Positions 53,444-62,022 of a stretch of 64,000 nucleotides of DNA are shown here, in pieces. Below the pieces are notes generated by a model that ran no database searches, was not told the origin of the DNA, and was given only the letters and a program-made list of their open reading frames with translations. The first letter of the stretch is position 1. Each line of letters opens with the position of its first letter. The DNA is taken from NCBI RefSeq assembly GCF_005222695.1, contig NZ_STGG01000006.1:1-64000 (forward strand), in the 5' to 3' direction. This stretch comes from Massilia sp. HP4 (GTDB lineage Bacteria; Pseudomonadota; Gammaproteobacteria; Burkholderiales; Burkholderiaceae_D). The position numbers were made by a program, and so were the translations under genes.

Positions 53444-54172
53444 CTAATGGTTAACCAATAACTCACGACTTTCCAATAAAGGATGATATTCACCGTCGGT
53501 GGCAGCCAACAATTTTCCAAACAAAATCAGCGACACCGGCTTGCCGGTACGCGGATGCAGCGGCTCGCGCAGCTCGACCACGCGCAGGCCGTGCGTTTCA
53601 AACAGTGCGATCCAGCTCGAGATGGTGCGGAAGTACCACGGCGGCGCGTCCTGGAAATCGTCGCTGAAGCCGGCCCAGCTGCCGGCGCGCCAGCCGTCGA
53701 CATAGGGCGCATCGCCGCAGGCCATCAGGGGATGCACGGTCTGCACGATCAGCGTCCCGCCCTTGCACAGATAGGTCGGCGCGGCGGCGAACAGGCCCTC
53801 GACCGCTTCCTTGCCGATCAACGAGAAATTGGCGACCGCGACGTCGACCGACAGCGCCAGCGCGCCGGCCGCGATCTCTTCATACGACAGCACGCGAAAA
53901 TCTCCGCCACCGGCGGCCCGCGCCTGCTCGACCAGACCGTCGATCGCATCCACGCCGACCATGTCGACTTCGGGCAGCGCGCGCACCAGCCATCCTTCGC
54001 CGCAGCCAAGATCGACGCCGGTGCGCGGCGCCCGTGCGCGCACCGCATCGACGATGGCGGCATTGGTCACCAGGGTGCGGCTTTCGATGTCGCCGCCGCG
54101 CACTGCGCTGGTCCAGGGATTCGCATTGCGCGACCAGGATTCGAGGATTGCTGCATCGGTTTGAGCGGTCAT
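53444..54172 (-). CDS. SAM-dependent class I methyltransferase
   Basis: A 242-residue methyltransferase with motif I in GVDLGCGEGWLVRALPE, acidic residue in MVGVDAIDGLVEQA, and motif II/III DVAVANFSLI and GGTLIVQTVHP. Substrate unknown. The start at 54172 (MTAQTDAAILESWSRNANPW) has AAAGGAG upstream; upstream in-frame sequence overlaps the divergent DUF4230 gene. Confidence 0.88.
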   Translation of the reverse strand: MTAQTDAAILESWSRNANPWTSAVRGGDIESRTLVTNAAIVDAVRARAPRTGVDLGCGEGWLVRALPEVDMVGVDAIDGLVEQARAAGGGDFRVLSYEEIAAGALALSVDVAVANFSLIGKEAVEGLFAAAPTYLCKGGTLIVQTVHPLMACGDAPYVDGWRAGSWAGFSDDFQDAPPWYFRTISSWIALFETHGLRVVELREPLHPRTGKPVSLILFGKLLAATDGEYHPLLESRELLVNH

Positions 54173-54293
54173 GGCGTCTCCTTTGACGACGATTATGCCT
54201 GAGGCGGCGTGCAGCTCCCCAGGCTGGCGGCGTCTGACGCGATCATCCAGTAGACTGGCCGGGTTTCCAGTCCATGCAACCGCCCTGCCGTCC

Positions 54294-54935
54294 ATGAAAT
54301 CTCCGCAACGCCTGCCGATCCTGCTCGTCGCCCTTACCGCCGCGGCCATCACCTTCGCCTTCATCAAGCAGCCGGCCGAGCAGGAAGCCGCGCCGCCGCC
54401 GCTGGTGTCGCTCGAAAAGATGGGCCACCTGGTCTCGCTCAAGATGAACTACTCGGACGTTATCGAGTTCACGCAGCCCAATGCCGTCGACATCCCCTGG
54501 TCGCAATGGGAGGTGCGCCTGGGCAGCACCCGCGTGCTGCTGGTCGCGCGCGGCGATTGCACGGTCGCGACCGACCTGCGCCAGGCGCGCTACGAAGACA
54601 TCGACGAACGTGCGCGCACCCTGAGCATCGTGCTGCCGCCGCCCGCCCCGCTGCAGGCGCGCATCAGCCACGAGACCCGCGCCCGCGGCGGCTCATACTT
54701 CTATGCGATCACCGAACAGGGCCTGCAAGCCTTCATCCCCTCGGCCCAGACCCGCACCAATGCGATGAACAGCGTGCTGGCTAAGGCGCAAAAAGCGGTG
54801 CAGGTAGCCTGCAACCAGCCCACGGTGCTCAATACGGCCAAGGAAAATGCGGCCACCGTCATGCACGCCACCCTGGGCGCCACCGGGTGGACGCCGACCA
54901 TCATCTGGGAACCGCCCGCGCCCGCCAGGCCCTGA
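54294..54935 (+). CDS. DUF4230 membrane-anchored protein
   Basis: A 213-residue protein with an N-terminal membrane helix (LPILLVALTAAAITFAFI). The domain layout is of DUF4230: LVSLEKMGHLVSLKMNYSDV, VLLVARGDCTVATDL, DERARTLSIVLPPP, AKAQKAVQVACNQ. Function of the family is unknown. Diverges from the methyltransferase and converges on the following gene with a 2-bp gap. Confidence 0.82.
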   Translation: MKSPQRLPILLVALTAAAITFAFIKQPAEQEAAPPPLVSLEKMGHLVSLKMNYSDVIEFTQPNAVDIPWSQWEVRLGSTRVLLVARGDCTVATDLRQARYEDIDERARTLSIVLPPPAPLQARISHETRARGGSYFYAITEQGLQAFIPSAQTRTNAMNSVLAKAQKAVQVACNQPTVLNTAKENAATVMHATLGATGWTPTIIWEPPAPARP

Positions 54936-54937
54936 GT

Positions 54938-56086
54938 TCAGGCCGGCGCCGACAATACCGGCGCAATCGCATGGCCGAGCGGGATGCCATCGACGCTGTC
55001 CGGCAGCGCCATCGACAGCACCAGGAACGGCCGCTCGATGCCGTTCTGGCCGCCGTCGTGCTCCGGCAGCAGTTCGCTCTGGGTCGCCGGCACGAACAGG
55101 CGGCGGTCGCGCGTGATGAACAGCGCATCGGGATCGACCAGGCGCTCGTCCGACGCCAGCACGGCGCGCTGGCCGGATGGCGCCCTCACCTCGATGCGGC
55201 GCTGCTCGGCATTGGCTAAATACAGGTTGCCGCGGCTGTCCATCGCCGTGCCGTTCAGGGTCGGGTTCGCGGCCACTTCCTCGATGGCGGCGGCAAGCGC
55301 CTCGTCGTCCACCGCCTGGTCGCACAGCAACGCGGTCGGCACGCGCCGGAACGGGCCGGTCGGCGTCGAGAAATACAGCCACTCGCCGTCGGGCGAGACT
55401 TCGAGAAAGTCGCAGCCGACCCGCGGCCGTTCGCCATCGGCATCGACCAGCACGCGCCGGCCGCTGCCGCGCATCGGCTGCACCTCGGATTGCAGCAGCA
55501 GCGGATGCGCTTCGAGGCGGCGCAGTGTGCGCCCGGTCGCGAGATCGTGCACGACAAGGGCGCCCAGGCCGGAGTCGGTCAGGTAGATACGCGAGCCCCA
55601 GATGCGCAAGTCGTTCAGGCAGGCGCCGTCGGGCAGGATGCCGGCATCGAAGCGCAGCGCGCGCAGCAGCTCGCCGCTGCGCGTATCGAACTGCAGCACC
55701 TTCTGCGCACCGGCCAGCGTGGCCTTGCGGTCAGGCGCGCCCTGGTCGACCACCCACAACGTATCGTCGCCGAAGACATGCAGGGCGTTGACCTGCACGA
55801 AGGCGTGTTCTACCGGCTTACCGAAGGCCCAGTCGTTCCAGGCGCCGCCGGGGAAAGGCTGCAGCTCACCGTCGGCGTCGACCCGCACCACCGACGGCGT
55901 GTCGCGCATGCCGGTCCAGCGCGGCAGGCCGAGGAACATCGTCCCCGCCGCCGTCAGGGCCACGGCATTGCACAGGAATTCGGGAGAACGCGCCGCGATG
56001 GCCAGCGCATTGCCGTTCGATGCCGGCACCGTGGTCGAAGGCGCCGCGCGCCGCGTGGGATCCTGCTGTTCGTGTTCGTTCGCCAT
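54938..56086 (-). CDS. Major royal jelly/yellow-family beta-propeller protein
   Basis: A 382-residue protein of the MRJP/yellow (dopachrome-conversion-like) beta-propeller family. Signatures are LPRWTGMRDTPSVVRVD, LWVVDQGAPDR, CLNDLRIWGSRIYLTDSGLGALVVHDL and GTAMDSRGNLYLANAEQRRIEV. Bacterial members are uncharacterised; some are annotated gluconolactonase-like. No signal peptide is visible from the start at 56086 (AAAGGTG upstream). The longer frame to 56377 runs through a MITE-like repeat and is not used. Confidence 0.82.
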   Translation of the reverse strand: MANEHEQQDPTRRAAPSTTVPASNGNALAIAARSPEFLCNAVALTAAGTMFLGLPRWTGMRDTPSVVRVDADGELQPFPGGAWNDWAFGKPVEHAFVQVNALHVFGDDTLWVVDQGAPDRKATLAGAQKVLQFDTRSGELLRALRFDAGILPDGACLNDLRIWGSRIYLTDSGLGALVVHDLATGRTLRRLEAHPLLLQSEVQPMRGSGRRVLVDADGERPRVGCDFLEVSPDGEWLYFSTPTGPFRRVPTALLCDQAVDDEALAAAIEEVAANPTLNGTAMDSRGNLYLANAEQRRIEVRAPSGQRAVLASDERLVDPDALFITRDRRLFVPATQSELLPEHDGGQNGIERPFLVLSMALPDSVDGIPLGHAIAPVLSAPA

Positions 56087-56235
56087 GTTCACCTTTCGCG
56101 TTGCAACGGGTGGACGCGAGCGGTTTCCTCGATGGCGCGTCAATACCTCGCCAGGAAAAGGCGAACCCGATGCCGGGGTTGGGGATGTCGCCGCATTGTA
56201 GAGGGCCTGCGTCTTGTGCAGCGCCACATTGGGCG

Positions 56236-56403
56236 GCCTAGTGTCCCGAATTGAAGATTCGTTGAATAAATGCGGCGAGAATCGCCCCGATACTGCGTCG
56301 CAAATGCGCGCAAGGCCCCGGCCTTGCTGTGCTTTGCTCCTTGTCTCGGGGCGATTCTCGCCACATTTACTATTCAACGAACTTCCAATTCAGGACACTG
56401 GCC
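56236..56403. mobile_element. MITE-like long inverted repeat
   Basis: Two arms of about 50-55 bp (from 56236 and to 56403) are near-perfect reverse complements. They begin GGCCTAGTGTCC and GGCCAGTGTCC in their own orientations, share GCGAGAATCGCCCCGA, and flank a 55-bp centre with a smaller hairpin (GCAAGGCC/GGCCTTGC). No transposase inside. The right arm covers the last codons and stop of the tetR gene at 56374. Confidence 0.75.
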
Positions 56404-56958
56404 CTTGAACAGGGCGGCGAAGCGCGCGAGCTCGTCGTCCACGAATTCGTGCACCGGCCTGACCGGGTCGAAGGCCCACCACAGCAAGGCGCCCTGCCAC
56501 TGGCTCGCCATGAAGCGGCCGATGCCGTCCGGCGCGCCGGGCGTGCCGACGAAACAGGCGTCCAGCGCGGCAACCAGGGTCCGGCCCCAGGCCGCGCCGC
56601 GCTCGCGCAGCAGCGGGTCGCGCAGGTCTTCGCGCAAGAGGAGCAAACCCTGGGCATAGGCTTCGATGCCGCCATAGTCGCGCGACAGGTCGACCAGCAG
56701 CCGGCGCGCGCCTGATGGCGTGCGCTCCATGGCCCCGATCAGCTGCGCGCTGCGCCGCTCCAGCAGCTCCCATGCATGCAGCAGGGTGCGCTGGCGCAGC
56801 CCGGCCTTGGTAGTGAAGCGCTGGACAAGAGTCGCGCCGGACAGGCCGGTCGCAGCCGCCAGGCTGGCGAAGGTCAGGTGGTCCGGGCCGCTGCCGTGCA
56901 TCAGCGCGACCGCCTGGTCGAGGACCGCCAGGTCGGGAAGGGTCTTGGTGCGTGCCAT
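56374..56958 (-). CDS. TetR/AcrR-family regulator with repeat-derived C-terminus
   Basis: A 194-residue regulator with the N-terminal helix-turn-helix LTFASLAAATGLSGATLVQRF and a ligand domain. It diverges from the SDR gene, which it likely controls through the palindrome at 56989. The last eight or so codons (after FAALFKGQ) lie inside the inverted repeat 56236-56403, so the native 3' end has been replaced by repeat DNA. The N-terminus from 56958 is intact; function may be kept. Confidence 0.86.
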   Translation of the reverse strand: MARTKTLPDLAVLDQAVALMHGSGPDHLTFASLAAATGLSGATLVQRFTTKAGLRQRTLLHAWELLERRSAQLIGAMERTPSGARRLLVDLSRDYGGIEAYAQGLLLLREDLRDPLLRERGAAWGRTLVAALDACFVGTPGAPDGIGRFMASQWQGALLWWAFDPVRPVHEFVDDELARFAALFKGQCPELEVR

Positions 56959-56988
56959 GCCGGCATTATCCCATAAGTGAATAATCAT

Positions 56989-57005
56989 TTATAATCGATT
57001 TATAA
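56989..57005. promoter_or_regulatory. Candidate TetR operator
   Basis: TTATAA-TCGAT-TTATAA lies midway between the divergent tetR and SDR genes. It is flanked by direct repeats ATAAGTGAA (56973-56981 and 57002-57010). Confidence 0.45.
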
Positions 57006-57042
57006 GTGAACGTTTGTTTACAAATCGAGACAAGGAACGCAT

Positions 57043-57945
57043 ATGGACTTGAGGAACAAAATCGCCCTGGTGGCGGGCGGCACGCGCGGCGCCGGCCGCG
57101 GCATCGCCATCGAACTGGGCGCGGCCGGCGCGACGGTCTACGTCACCGGCCGCACCACCCGCGCCCGGCAATCCGAGTACGCGCGGCCCGAAACGATCGA
57201 GGACACCGCCGAACTGGTGACGGCCGCCGGCGGCGCCGGCATCGCGCTGCAGGTCGACCACCTCGACCCGGCGCAGGTCAAGGCGCTGGTGGAGCGCATC
57301 GGCCGCGACGCCGGCCGCCTCGACATCCTGGTCAACGACATCTGGGGCGGCGAGAACCTCAACGAATGGGAAAAGCCGGTCTGGGAACACGACCTGGACA
57401 AGGGCCTGCGCATGCTGCGCCTGGCCATCGACACCCACCTGATCACGGCCCACCATGCCTTGCCCCTGATGCTCGCGCACGAGGGCGGCCTGCTGGTCGA
57501 AATCACCGACGGCACCGCGGCCTACAACGCCGACCACTATCGCCTGAATCCCTTCTACGACCTGGCCAAGACGGCGGTCAACCGCATGGCGTGGGCCCAT
57601 GCGCGCGACCTCGGCCCACGCGGCGCCACCGCGGTATGCGTCACGCCGGGCTGGATGCGTTCGGAAATCATGCTCGAGACCTTCGGGGTCGATGAGGACA
57701 ACTGGCGCGCGGCCCAGGAGCCGCATTTCACGATCTCGGAAACGCCGCGCTTCGTCGGCCGCGCCGTCGCGGCGATCGCCGCCGATCCGCAGCGCGCGCG
57801 CTGGAACGGGCAATCGCTGTCGAGCGGCGAGCTGGCCAGGGTGTATGGCTTCACCGACCTGGATGGTTCGCAGCCCGACGCCTGGCGCTACATGCTCGAG
57901 GTCGTCGAAGCCGGAAAACCCGCCGATGCGACCGGCTATCGATGA
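57043..57945 (+). CDS. Short-chain dehydrogenase/reductase
   Basis: A 300-residue SDR with the cofactor loop GGTRGAGRGIAIELG and an Arg following in VTGRTTRAR, suggesting NADP. The Asn motif is VNDIWGG, and the catalytic Tyr/Lys are in FYDLAKTAVNRMAW. The Ser of the triad is not clear (ITDGTAAYNADHYR carries Thr). Substrate unknown. Divergent from tetR and 26 bp from the next gene, so probably an operon induced when the repressor leaves. Confidence 0.88.
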   Translation: MDLRNKIALVAGGTRGAGRGIAIELGAAGATVYVTGRTTRARQSEYARPETIEDTAELVTAAGGAGIALQVDHLDPAQVKALVERIGRDAGRLDILVNDIWGGENLNEWEKPVWEHDLDKGLRMLRLAIDTHLITAHHALPLMLAHEGGLLVEITDGTAAYNADHYRLNPFYDLAKTAVNRMAWAHARDLGPRGATAVCVTPGWMRSEIMLETFGVDEDNWRAAQEPHFTISETPRFVGRAVAAIAADPQRARWNGQSLSSGELARVYGFTDLDGSQPDAWRYMLEVVEAGKPADATGYR

Positions 57946-57970
57946 TTTTCGTTACTATCTATCACTATTG

Positions 57971-59143
57971 ATGGATAATACTCGCTCCATTTTTTCGACC
58001 GGATTGCACATGCCTGCATGCCTGCCCTATCGCCTGCTCCATCGCCTGACCTTGTCGACGGTCCTCGCCAGCGCCATTCTCGCACCGGCCTTCGCCCAGA
58101 AGCCCGGGAGCCGCGCCGAGGCGGTCAAGATCGTCGCCGACATGCGCCGCCTGGTCATGCCGGGCGCCATCGAGCGTACCGAGGCGGTGCGCATCGGCGG
58201 CATCGAGCAGTGGATCTCGGTGCGCGGCGTGGACCGCCGCAACCCGGTGCTGCTGATGCTGCACGGCGGCCCGGGCTACGTATCGATGCCCACCAGCTGG
58301 TACTTCCAGCGCGGCTGGGAAGATTTCTTCACCGTCGTGCAATGGGACCAGCGCGGCGCCGGCAAGACCTACGCCGCCAACGATCCGGCGCGCGTGGCGC
58401 CGACCATGACGCGCGCGCGCATGGTCGCCGACACCGAGGAGATGGTGCAATGGCTTAGAAAGGAGTTCGGCAAGGAGCGCATCTTCGTGCTCGGCCATTC
58501 CTGGGGCAGCTCGCTCGGCATCGAGCTGGCGAGCAAGCACCCGGAGTGGCTGCACGCCTATATCGGCATGGGCCAGGCCACCAACGGCCCGGAAGGCGAG
58601 CGGCGCGGCCTGCGCTTCGCGCTCGACGCCGCGCGGCGCGACAATAACGCCAAGGCCGTGCAGGAACTCGAAGCGCTCGGTCCCTATGCGGCGCCGGGCC
58701 GCCCGATCGTGCTCAAGGACATGTACCTGCAGCGCAAGTGGCTGGGCTATTACGGCGGCGCCATACATGGCCGCAAGGACTTCTCCCACGAAGGCGCCGC
58801 GGCGCTTCTCGCGCCCGAGTACACCGACGCCGACCTGCGCACGATGTGGGAGGCCAACGACTTTTCGCAAGAACGCCTGCTGGTCGAGGTCGTCTCGACC
58901 GACTTCAGCACCTATCGACGCTTCGACTGTCCGATCGTCGTGTTCAACGGCCGGCACGACTACAACGTGTCGTCGAGCGTGACCGCCGAGTGGTTCGAGA
59001 CCGTGAAGGCGCCTTCCAAGAAACTGGTGTGGTTCGAGCATTCGGGCCACGAGATGTTCAACGAAGAGCCGGGCAAGATGCTCGATGCGCTGCTGCGCCA
59101 CGTGCGGCCGATCGCCGAGAAGGCGGGCGACGTCGCGCCTTGA
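57971..59143 (+). CDS. Exported alpha/beta hydrolase, prolyl aminopeptidase-like
   Basis: A 390-residue hydrolase (or 377 from ATG 58010). A signal peptide (LTLSTVLASAILAPAFAQ) precedes an S33-type fold. The oxyanion motif is LMLHGGPGYVS, then VVQWDQRGAGKT, nucleophile in VLGHSWGSSLGIEL, acid in FNGRHDYNVSS and His in FEHSGHEMF. HGGPG and DQRGAG are hallmarks of proline iminopeptidase-type enzymes. Probably in the SDR operon. Substrate unknown. Confidence 0.87.
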   Translation: MDNTRSIFSTGLHMPACLPYRLLHRLTLSTVLASAILAPAFAQKPGSRAEAVKIVADMRRLVMPGAIERTEAVRIGGIEQWISVRGVDRRNPVLLMLHGGPGYVSMPTSWYFQRGWEDFFTVVQWDQRGAGKTYAANDPARVAPTMTRARMVADTEEMVQWLRKEFGKERIFVLGHSWGSSLGIELASKHPEWLHAYIGMGQATNGPEGERRGLRFALDAARRDNNAKAVQELEALGPYAAPGRPIVLKDMYLQRKWLGYYGGAIHGRKDFSHEGAAALLAPEYTDADLRTMWEANDFSQERLLVEVVSTDFSTYRRFDCPIVVFNGRHDYNVSSSVTAEWFETVKAPSKKLVWFEHSGHEMFNEEPGKMLDALLRHVRPIAEKAGDVAP

Positions 59144-59145
59144 AG

Positions 59146-59583
59146 TCAGCGTGGCTGTGCCAACCGGACGCGCCGCTCGAAGTCCTGGCCGATGTCGGCC
59201 AGCGAGATCTCGCCCATTCGAAGCAGCATGAATGCCTCGGTCTCACCGAAGATCGTCTCGAGCGCGGCAACTGCCGACTGCTCGACCGGGCATGAAGAAT
59301 GGTCAGTGGCGGCCTCCAGCGCCAGCGCCGGGGGCGCGCCGAGCGCCAGATAGACATCGCGCACGGTGATCGCGCCCAGGTCGCGCACCAGGGTCCAGCC
59401 GCCGCCATGACCGCCTTCGGAGCTGACGATGCCGGCCGCCTTCAGCGTACCCATGGTCCGCCTCACCACGACCGGATTCGTCCCCAGCATCAGCGCGATC
59501 GTTTCCGACGTCGCCTTCCCTCCCCGCTTGTCCATATGCACCAGCACGTGCAGCATGCGTGACAATCTTCCATCGCGTCTCAT
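59146..59583 (-). CDS. Rrf2-family transcriptional regulator
   Basis: A 145-residue winged-helix regulator (MLHVLVHMDKRGGKATSETIALMLGTNPVVVRRTMGTLKAAGIV, GGGWTLVRDLGAITVRDVYLAL). Only one cysteine is left in the usual cluster-binding loop (SSCPVEQ), so no Fe-S cluster is expected; closest to YwnA-like members. Diverges from the epoxide-hydrolase gene with a palindrome between them at 59613. The start at 59583 is chosen over 59622 because that would cross into the operator. Confidence 0.86.
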   Translation of the reverse strand: MRRDGRLSRMLHVLVHMDKRGGKATSETIALMLGTNPVVVRRTMGTLKAAGIVSSEGGHGGGWTLVRDLGAITVRDVYLALGAPPALALEAATDHSSCPVEQSAVAALETIFGETEAFMLLRMGEISLADIGQDFERRVRLAQPR

Positions 59584-59612
59584 CAACCACCTTTTATTCG
59601 ACCATCGATTCT

Positions 59613-59629
59613 GTAACCGCATATGTTAC
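59613..59629. promoter_or_regulatory. Candidate Rrf2 operator
   Basis: GTAAC-CGCATAT-GTTAC, perfect 5-bp arms, lies between the divergent Rrf2 and hydrolase genes. Confidence 0.45.
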
Positions 59630-59690
59630 GCCACTTGACCGCCAGAATTGCGTAACTTATGATGTTTCACATGTTCCTGATGGAGGCTTC

Positions 59691-60674
59691 ATGCAACGCA
59701 AAACGATCGATGCACGTGGTTCGACCATATCCTTTCTCGACGCCGGCCAAGGGCCATTGGTATTACTGTGCCATGGCTTTCCCGAGACTGCTCATGCATG
59801 GCGCCACCAGATCGACGCACTGTCGGCCGCGGGCTTCCGGGCGATCGCGCCCGACCTGCGCGGCTACGGCGACTCCCTACAGCCGGAAGCGATCGACGCC
59901 TACACCGTATTTCATGCAGTGGGCGACCTGGTCGGCTTGCTCGACGCACTCGACGTCCGGCAAGCGGCGATCGTGGGCGGCGACTGGGGCGCTACGGTGG
60001 CCTGGCAGGCGGCAATGATGCGACCGGACCGGTTCCGTGCGGTGGCAGCGCTCGGGGTACCATTGATGGAGAGCACACCGATGCCTCCAACGCGCCTGTT
60101 CCCCTGTTTTGAGCACGCACTGTTCTATACCTTGTATTTCCAAAAGCCTGGCGTGGCCGAGCAGGAGCTGGAGCGCGATACACGCTCGAGCCTGCGCAAG
60201 ATTTATTTTTCGGCATCGGGCGATGCAGGGCCCCGCCGGCCGGGCGACGGCACGCCGAATCCGTTTGGCATGGTGCCGCGCTCACAAGGGCTGCTGGGCG
60301 CCCTGCCAGACCCGGACACGCTTCCCGGCTGGCTGACCGAGGCTGACCTGGACATCTACACTGCCGCCTTCGAGCGCAGCGGCTTTCGCGGCGGCCTGAA
60401 TTACTATCGCAACCTGGACCGCAACTGGGAACTGCAACGCAGCCTGCATGGCATGCAGGTGACAGTGCCGGCGTTGTTCGCCATCGGAGAACGCGATCCC
60501 GGCCTGCAGATACCGGGAATGGACGCCATCATCGACGCCATGCCGCGGCTGGCGCCGGGCTTGCGCGACTCGATCGTCGTTCCCGGCGCCGGTCATTGGC
60601 TGCAGCAGGAACGACCGGATGCGGTCAACCGGGCGCTGCTCGGCTTCCTGGAGGCGCTGCCGCATGGGGCGTGA
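59691..60674 (+). CDS. Epoxide hydrolase-like alpha/beta hydrolase
   Basis: A 327-residue enzyme. HGFPETAHAWRHQIDAL is typical of epoxide hydrolases, the nucleophile is Asp in VGGDWGATVAW, the acid is in GERDPGLQ and His in PGAGHWLQQERP. Tyr residues suited to epoxide opening (YTLYFQKPG, GGLNYYRN) are present. The ATG at 59691 has a perfect GGAGG. Probably regulated by the divergent Rrf2 protein. Confidence 0.9.
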   Translation: MQRKTIDARGSTISFLDAGQGPLVLLCHGFPETAHAWRHQIDALSAAGFRAIAPDLRGYGDSLQPEAIDAYTVFHAVGDLVGLLDALDVRQAAIVGGDWGATVAWQAAMMRPDRFRAVAALGVPLMESTPMPPTRLFPCFEHALFYTLYFQKPGVAEQELERDTRSSLRKIYFSASGDAGPRRPGDGTPNPFGMVPRSQGLLGALPDPDTLPGWLTEADLDIYTAAFERSGFRGGLNYYRNLDRNWELQRSLHGMQVTVPALFAIGERDPGLQIPGMDAIIDAMPRLAPGLRDSIVVPGAGHWLQQERPDAVNRALLGFLEALPHGA

Positions 60675-60692
60675 ACGAGGGCCTGTCAGTCA

Positions 60693-60845
60693 TCAAGACG
60701 CAGGCATCGATACACGCAGCTCGTCGCGCGCTTCCTTGTAGTGAGGCGACGCCTTCAGGCGTTCCAGGTAGCGGATCGGCCGCTGCTTGTCCATCCCGAT
60801 CTCGTAATTCAGGCGCAGTTGTGATGCGTATGTACATGCAACACT
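60693..60845 (-). pseudogene. 3' remnant of an unidentified gene
   Basis: In the 303-bp gap 60675-60977 a 50-codon open stretch ends ...LNYEIGMDKQRPIRYLERL, KASPHYKEARDEL, RVSMPAS and stop. It has the codon bias and residue make-up of real coding DNA but is cut off by an in-frame TAA at 60846-60848 and has no start signal. It looks like the C-terminal leftover of a deleted gene; family not recognised. The rest of the gap holds ATTCGCGAATAATTCGCG (60931-60948) before the next gene. Confidence 0.4.
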
Positions 60846-60977
60846 TTACCGGGAACGGACGACCCACGTACTACTACGTACGCAATCCGCATGACCATTC
60901 GTGTAAAATCGTTACAGCAGCTTAACTAAAATTCGCGAATAATTCGCGTAATAATCAACTACATAGGTGACAAAACC

Positions 60978-61955
60978 ATGCGAGTCTTCCCGTCTAAAGG
61001 AAAATCCCTCGTCTTCGCTCTCGCAGCAACCGTTCTCTCCACCAGCGCCTTCGCCCAGAACTGGCCGACCGGCAACGTGACCGTGGTGGTGCCATGGCCC
61101 GCAGGCGGCCCGTCCGACATCGCGGCGCGTCCGCTGGCCAAGGGCCTGACCGAAGGCCTGAAGCAGTCGTTCGTGATCGATAACCGCGGCGGCGGCGGCG
61201 GCAATATCGGTACCCTGGCCGTGACCCGCGCCAAACCGGACGGCCAGACCCTCCTGATCACCTCGAGCGCGCCGATCGTGATCAACCCGAGCCTGTACAA
61301 GAAGATGGCCTTCGACCCGGCCAAGGACCTGATCCCGGTCACCAACCTGCTGCGCGCACCGCTGGTGCTGGTCGCCCACCCGTCGGTGCCGGCCAAGAAT
61401 GTCAAGGAACTGCTGGCCCACATCCAGTCGAAGAAAGGCCAGTTCTCGTACGCGTCGGCCGGCAACGGCACCCCGCAGCACCTGACCGGTGAACTGTTCC
61501 GCGGCGTGACCAAGCTCGACATGGTGCACGTGCCGTACAAGGGCTCGGCGCCGGCGATTTCCGACCTGCTGGGCGGCCACATCCCGATCATGTTCGACTC
61601 CACCATCGCGATCATGCCGCACATCAAGAGCGGCAAGGTGAAGCCGATCGCCGTCTCGGGCAACAAGCGCTCGCCGCTGCTGCCGGACGTGCCGACCTTC
61701 GCCGAAGCGGGCCTGAACATCGAGTCCTACGCCTGGTACGGCATGTTCGTGCCGGCCAAGACCCCGAAAGCCGTCGTCGACAAGATCAACGCCGAATCGC
61801 AGAAGGTCATGAAAGGCGCCGACTTCCAGCGCGTGCTGGCCGATACCGGCACCGAGTACGTGGGCGACTCGCCTGAGAACTTCGCCAAGTTCGTCCAGGC
61901 CGAAAGCGCCAAATGGTCGAAGATCGTCAAGGACAGCGGCGCGACCGTCGACTAA
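60978..61955 (+). CDS. Bug-family (TctC-like) periplasmic solute receptor
   Basis: A 325-residue binding protein with signal peptide (LVFALAATVLSTSAFAQ). Bug hallmarks are VVVPWPAGGPSDIAARPLA, VIDNRGGGGGNIGTLAVTRAKPDGQTLL, FSYASAGNGTPQHLTGELF and PDVPTFAEAGL. Bug proteins bind carboxylates and feed TctAB transporters or signalling; no tctAB is adjacent, which is usual for the many orphan Bug genes in betaproteobacteria. Ligand unknown. Terminator downstream. Confidence 0.94.
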   Translation: MRVFPSKGKSLVFALAATVLSTSAFAQNWPTGNVTVVVPWPAGGPSDIAARPLAKGLTEGLKQSFVIDNRGGGGGNIGTLAVTRAKPDGQTLLITSSAPIVINPSLYKKMAFDPAKDLIPVTNLLRAPLVLVAHPSVPAKNVKELLAHIQSKKGQFSYASAGNGTPQHLTGELFRGVTKLDMVHVPYKGSAPAISDLLGGHIPIMFDSTIAIMPHIKSGKVKPIAVSGNKRSPLLPDVPTFAEAGLNIESYAWYGMFVPAKTPKAVVDKINAESQKVMKGADFQRVLADTGTEYVGDSPENFAKFVQAESAKWSKIVKDSGATVD

Positions 61956-61983
61956 TCTACGCGATCTGGAAGTACCCGATGAA

Positions 61984-62019
61984 ACGGGTGACGCGGCGAT
62001 GCCGGGTCACCCGTTTTTT
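61984..62019 (+). terminator. Terminator of the Bug receptor gene
   Basis: A perfect 9-bp stem ACGGGTGAC/GTCACCCGT (61984-61992 and 62006-62014) followed by a six-T run (62014-62019). Confidence 0.88.
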
Positions 62020-62022
62020 CGT

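Noticed and set aside
54938..56377. 479-residue version of the royal-jelly-like protein
   Set aside because: The extra N-terminal part translates the MITE-like repeat and has no signal peptide; the start at 56086 has AAAGGTG.
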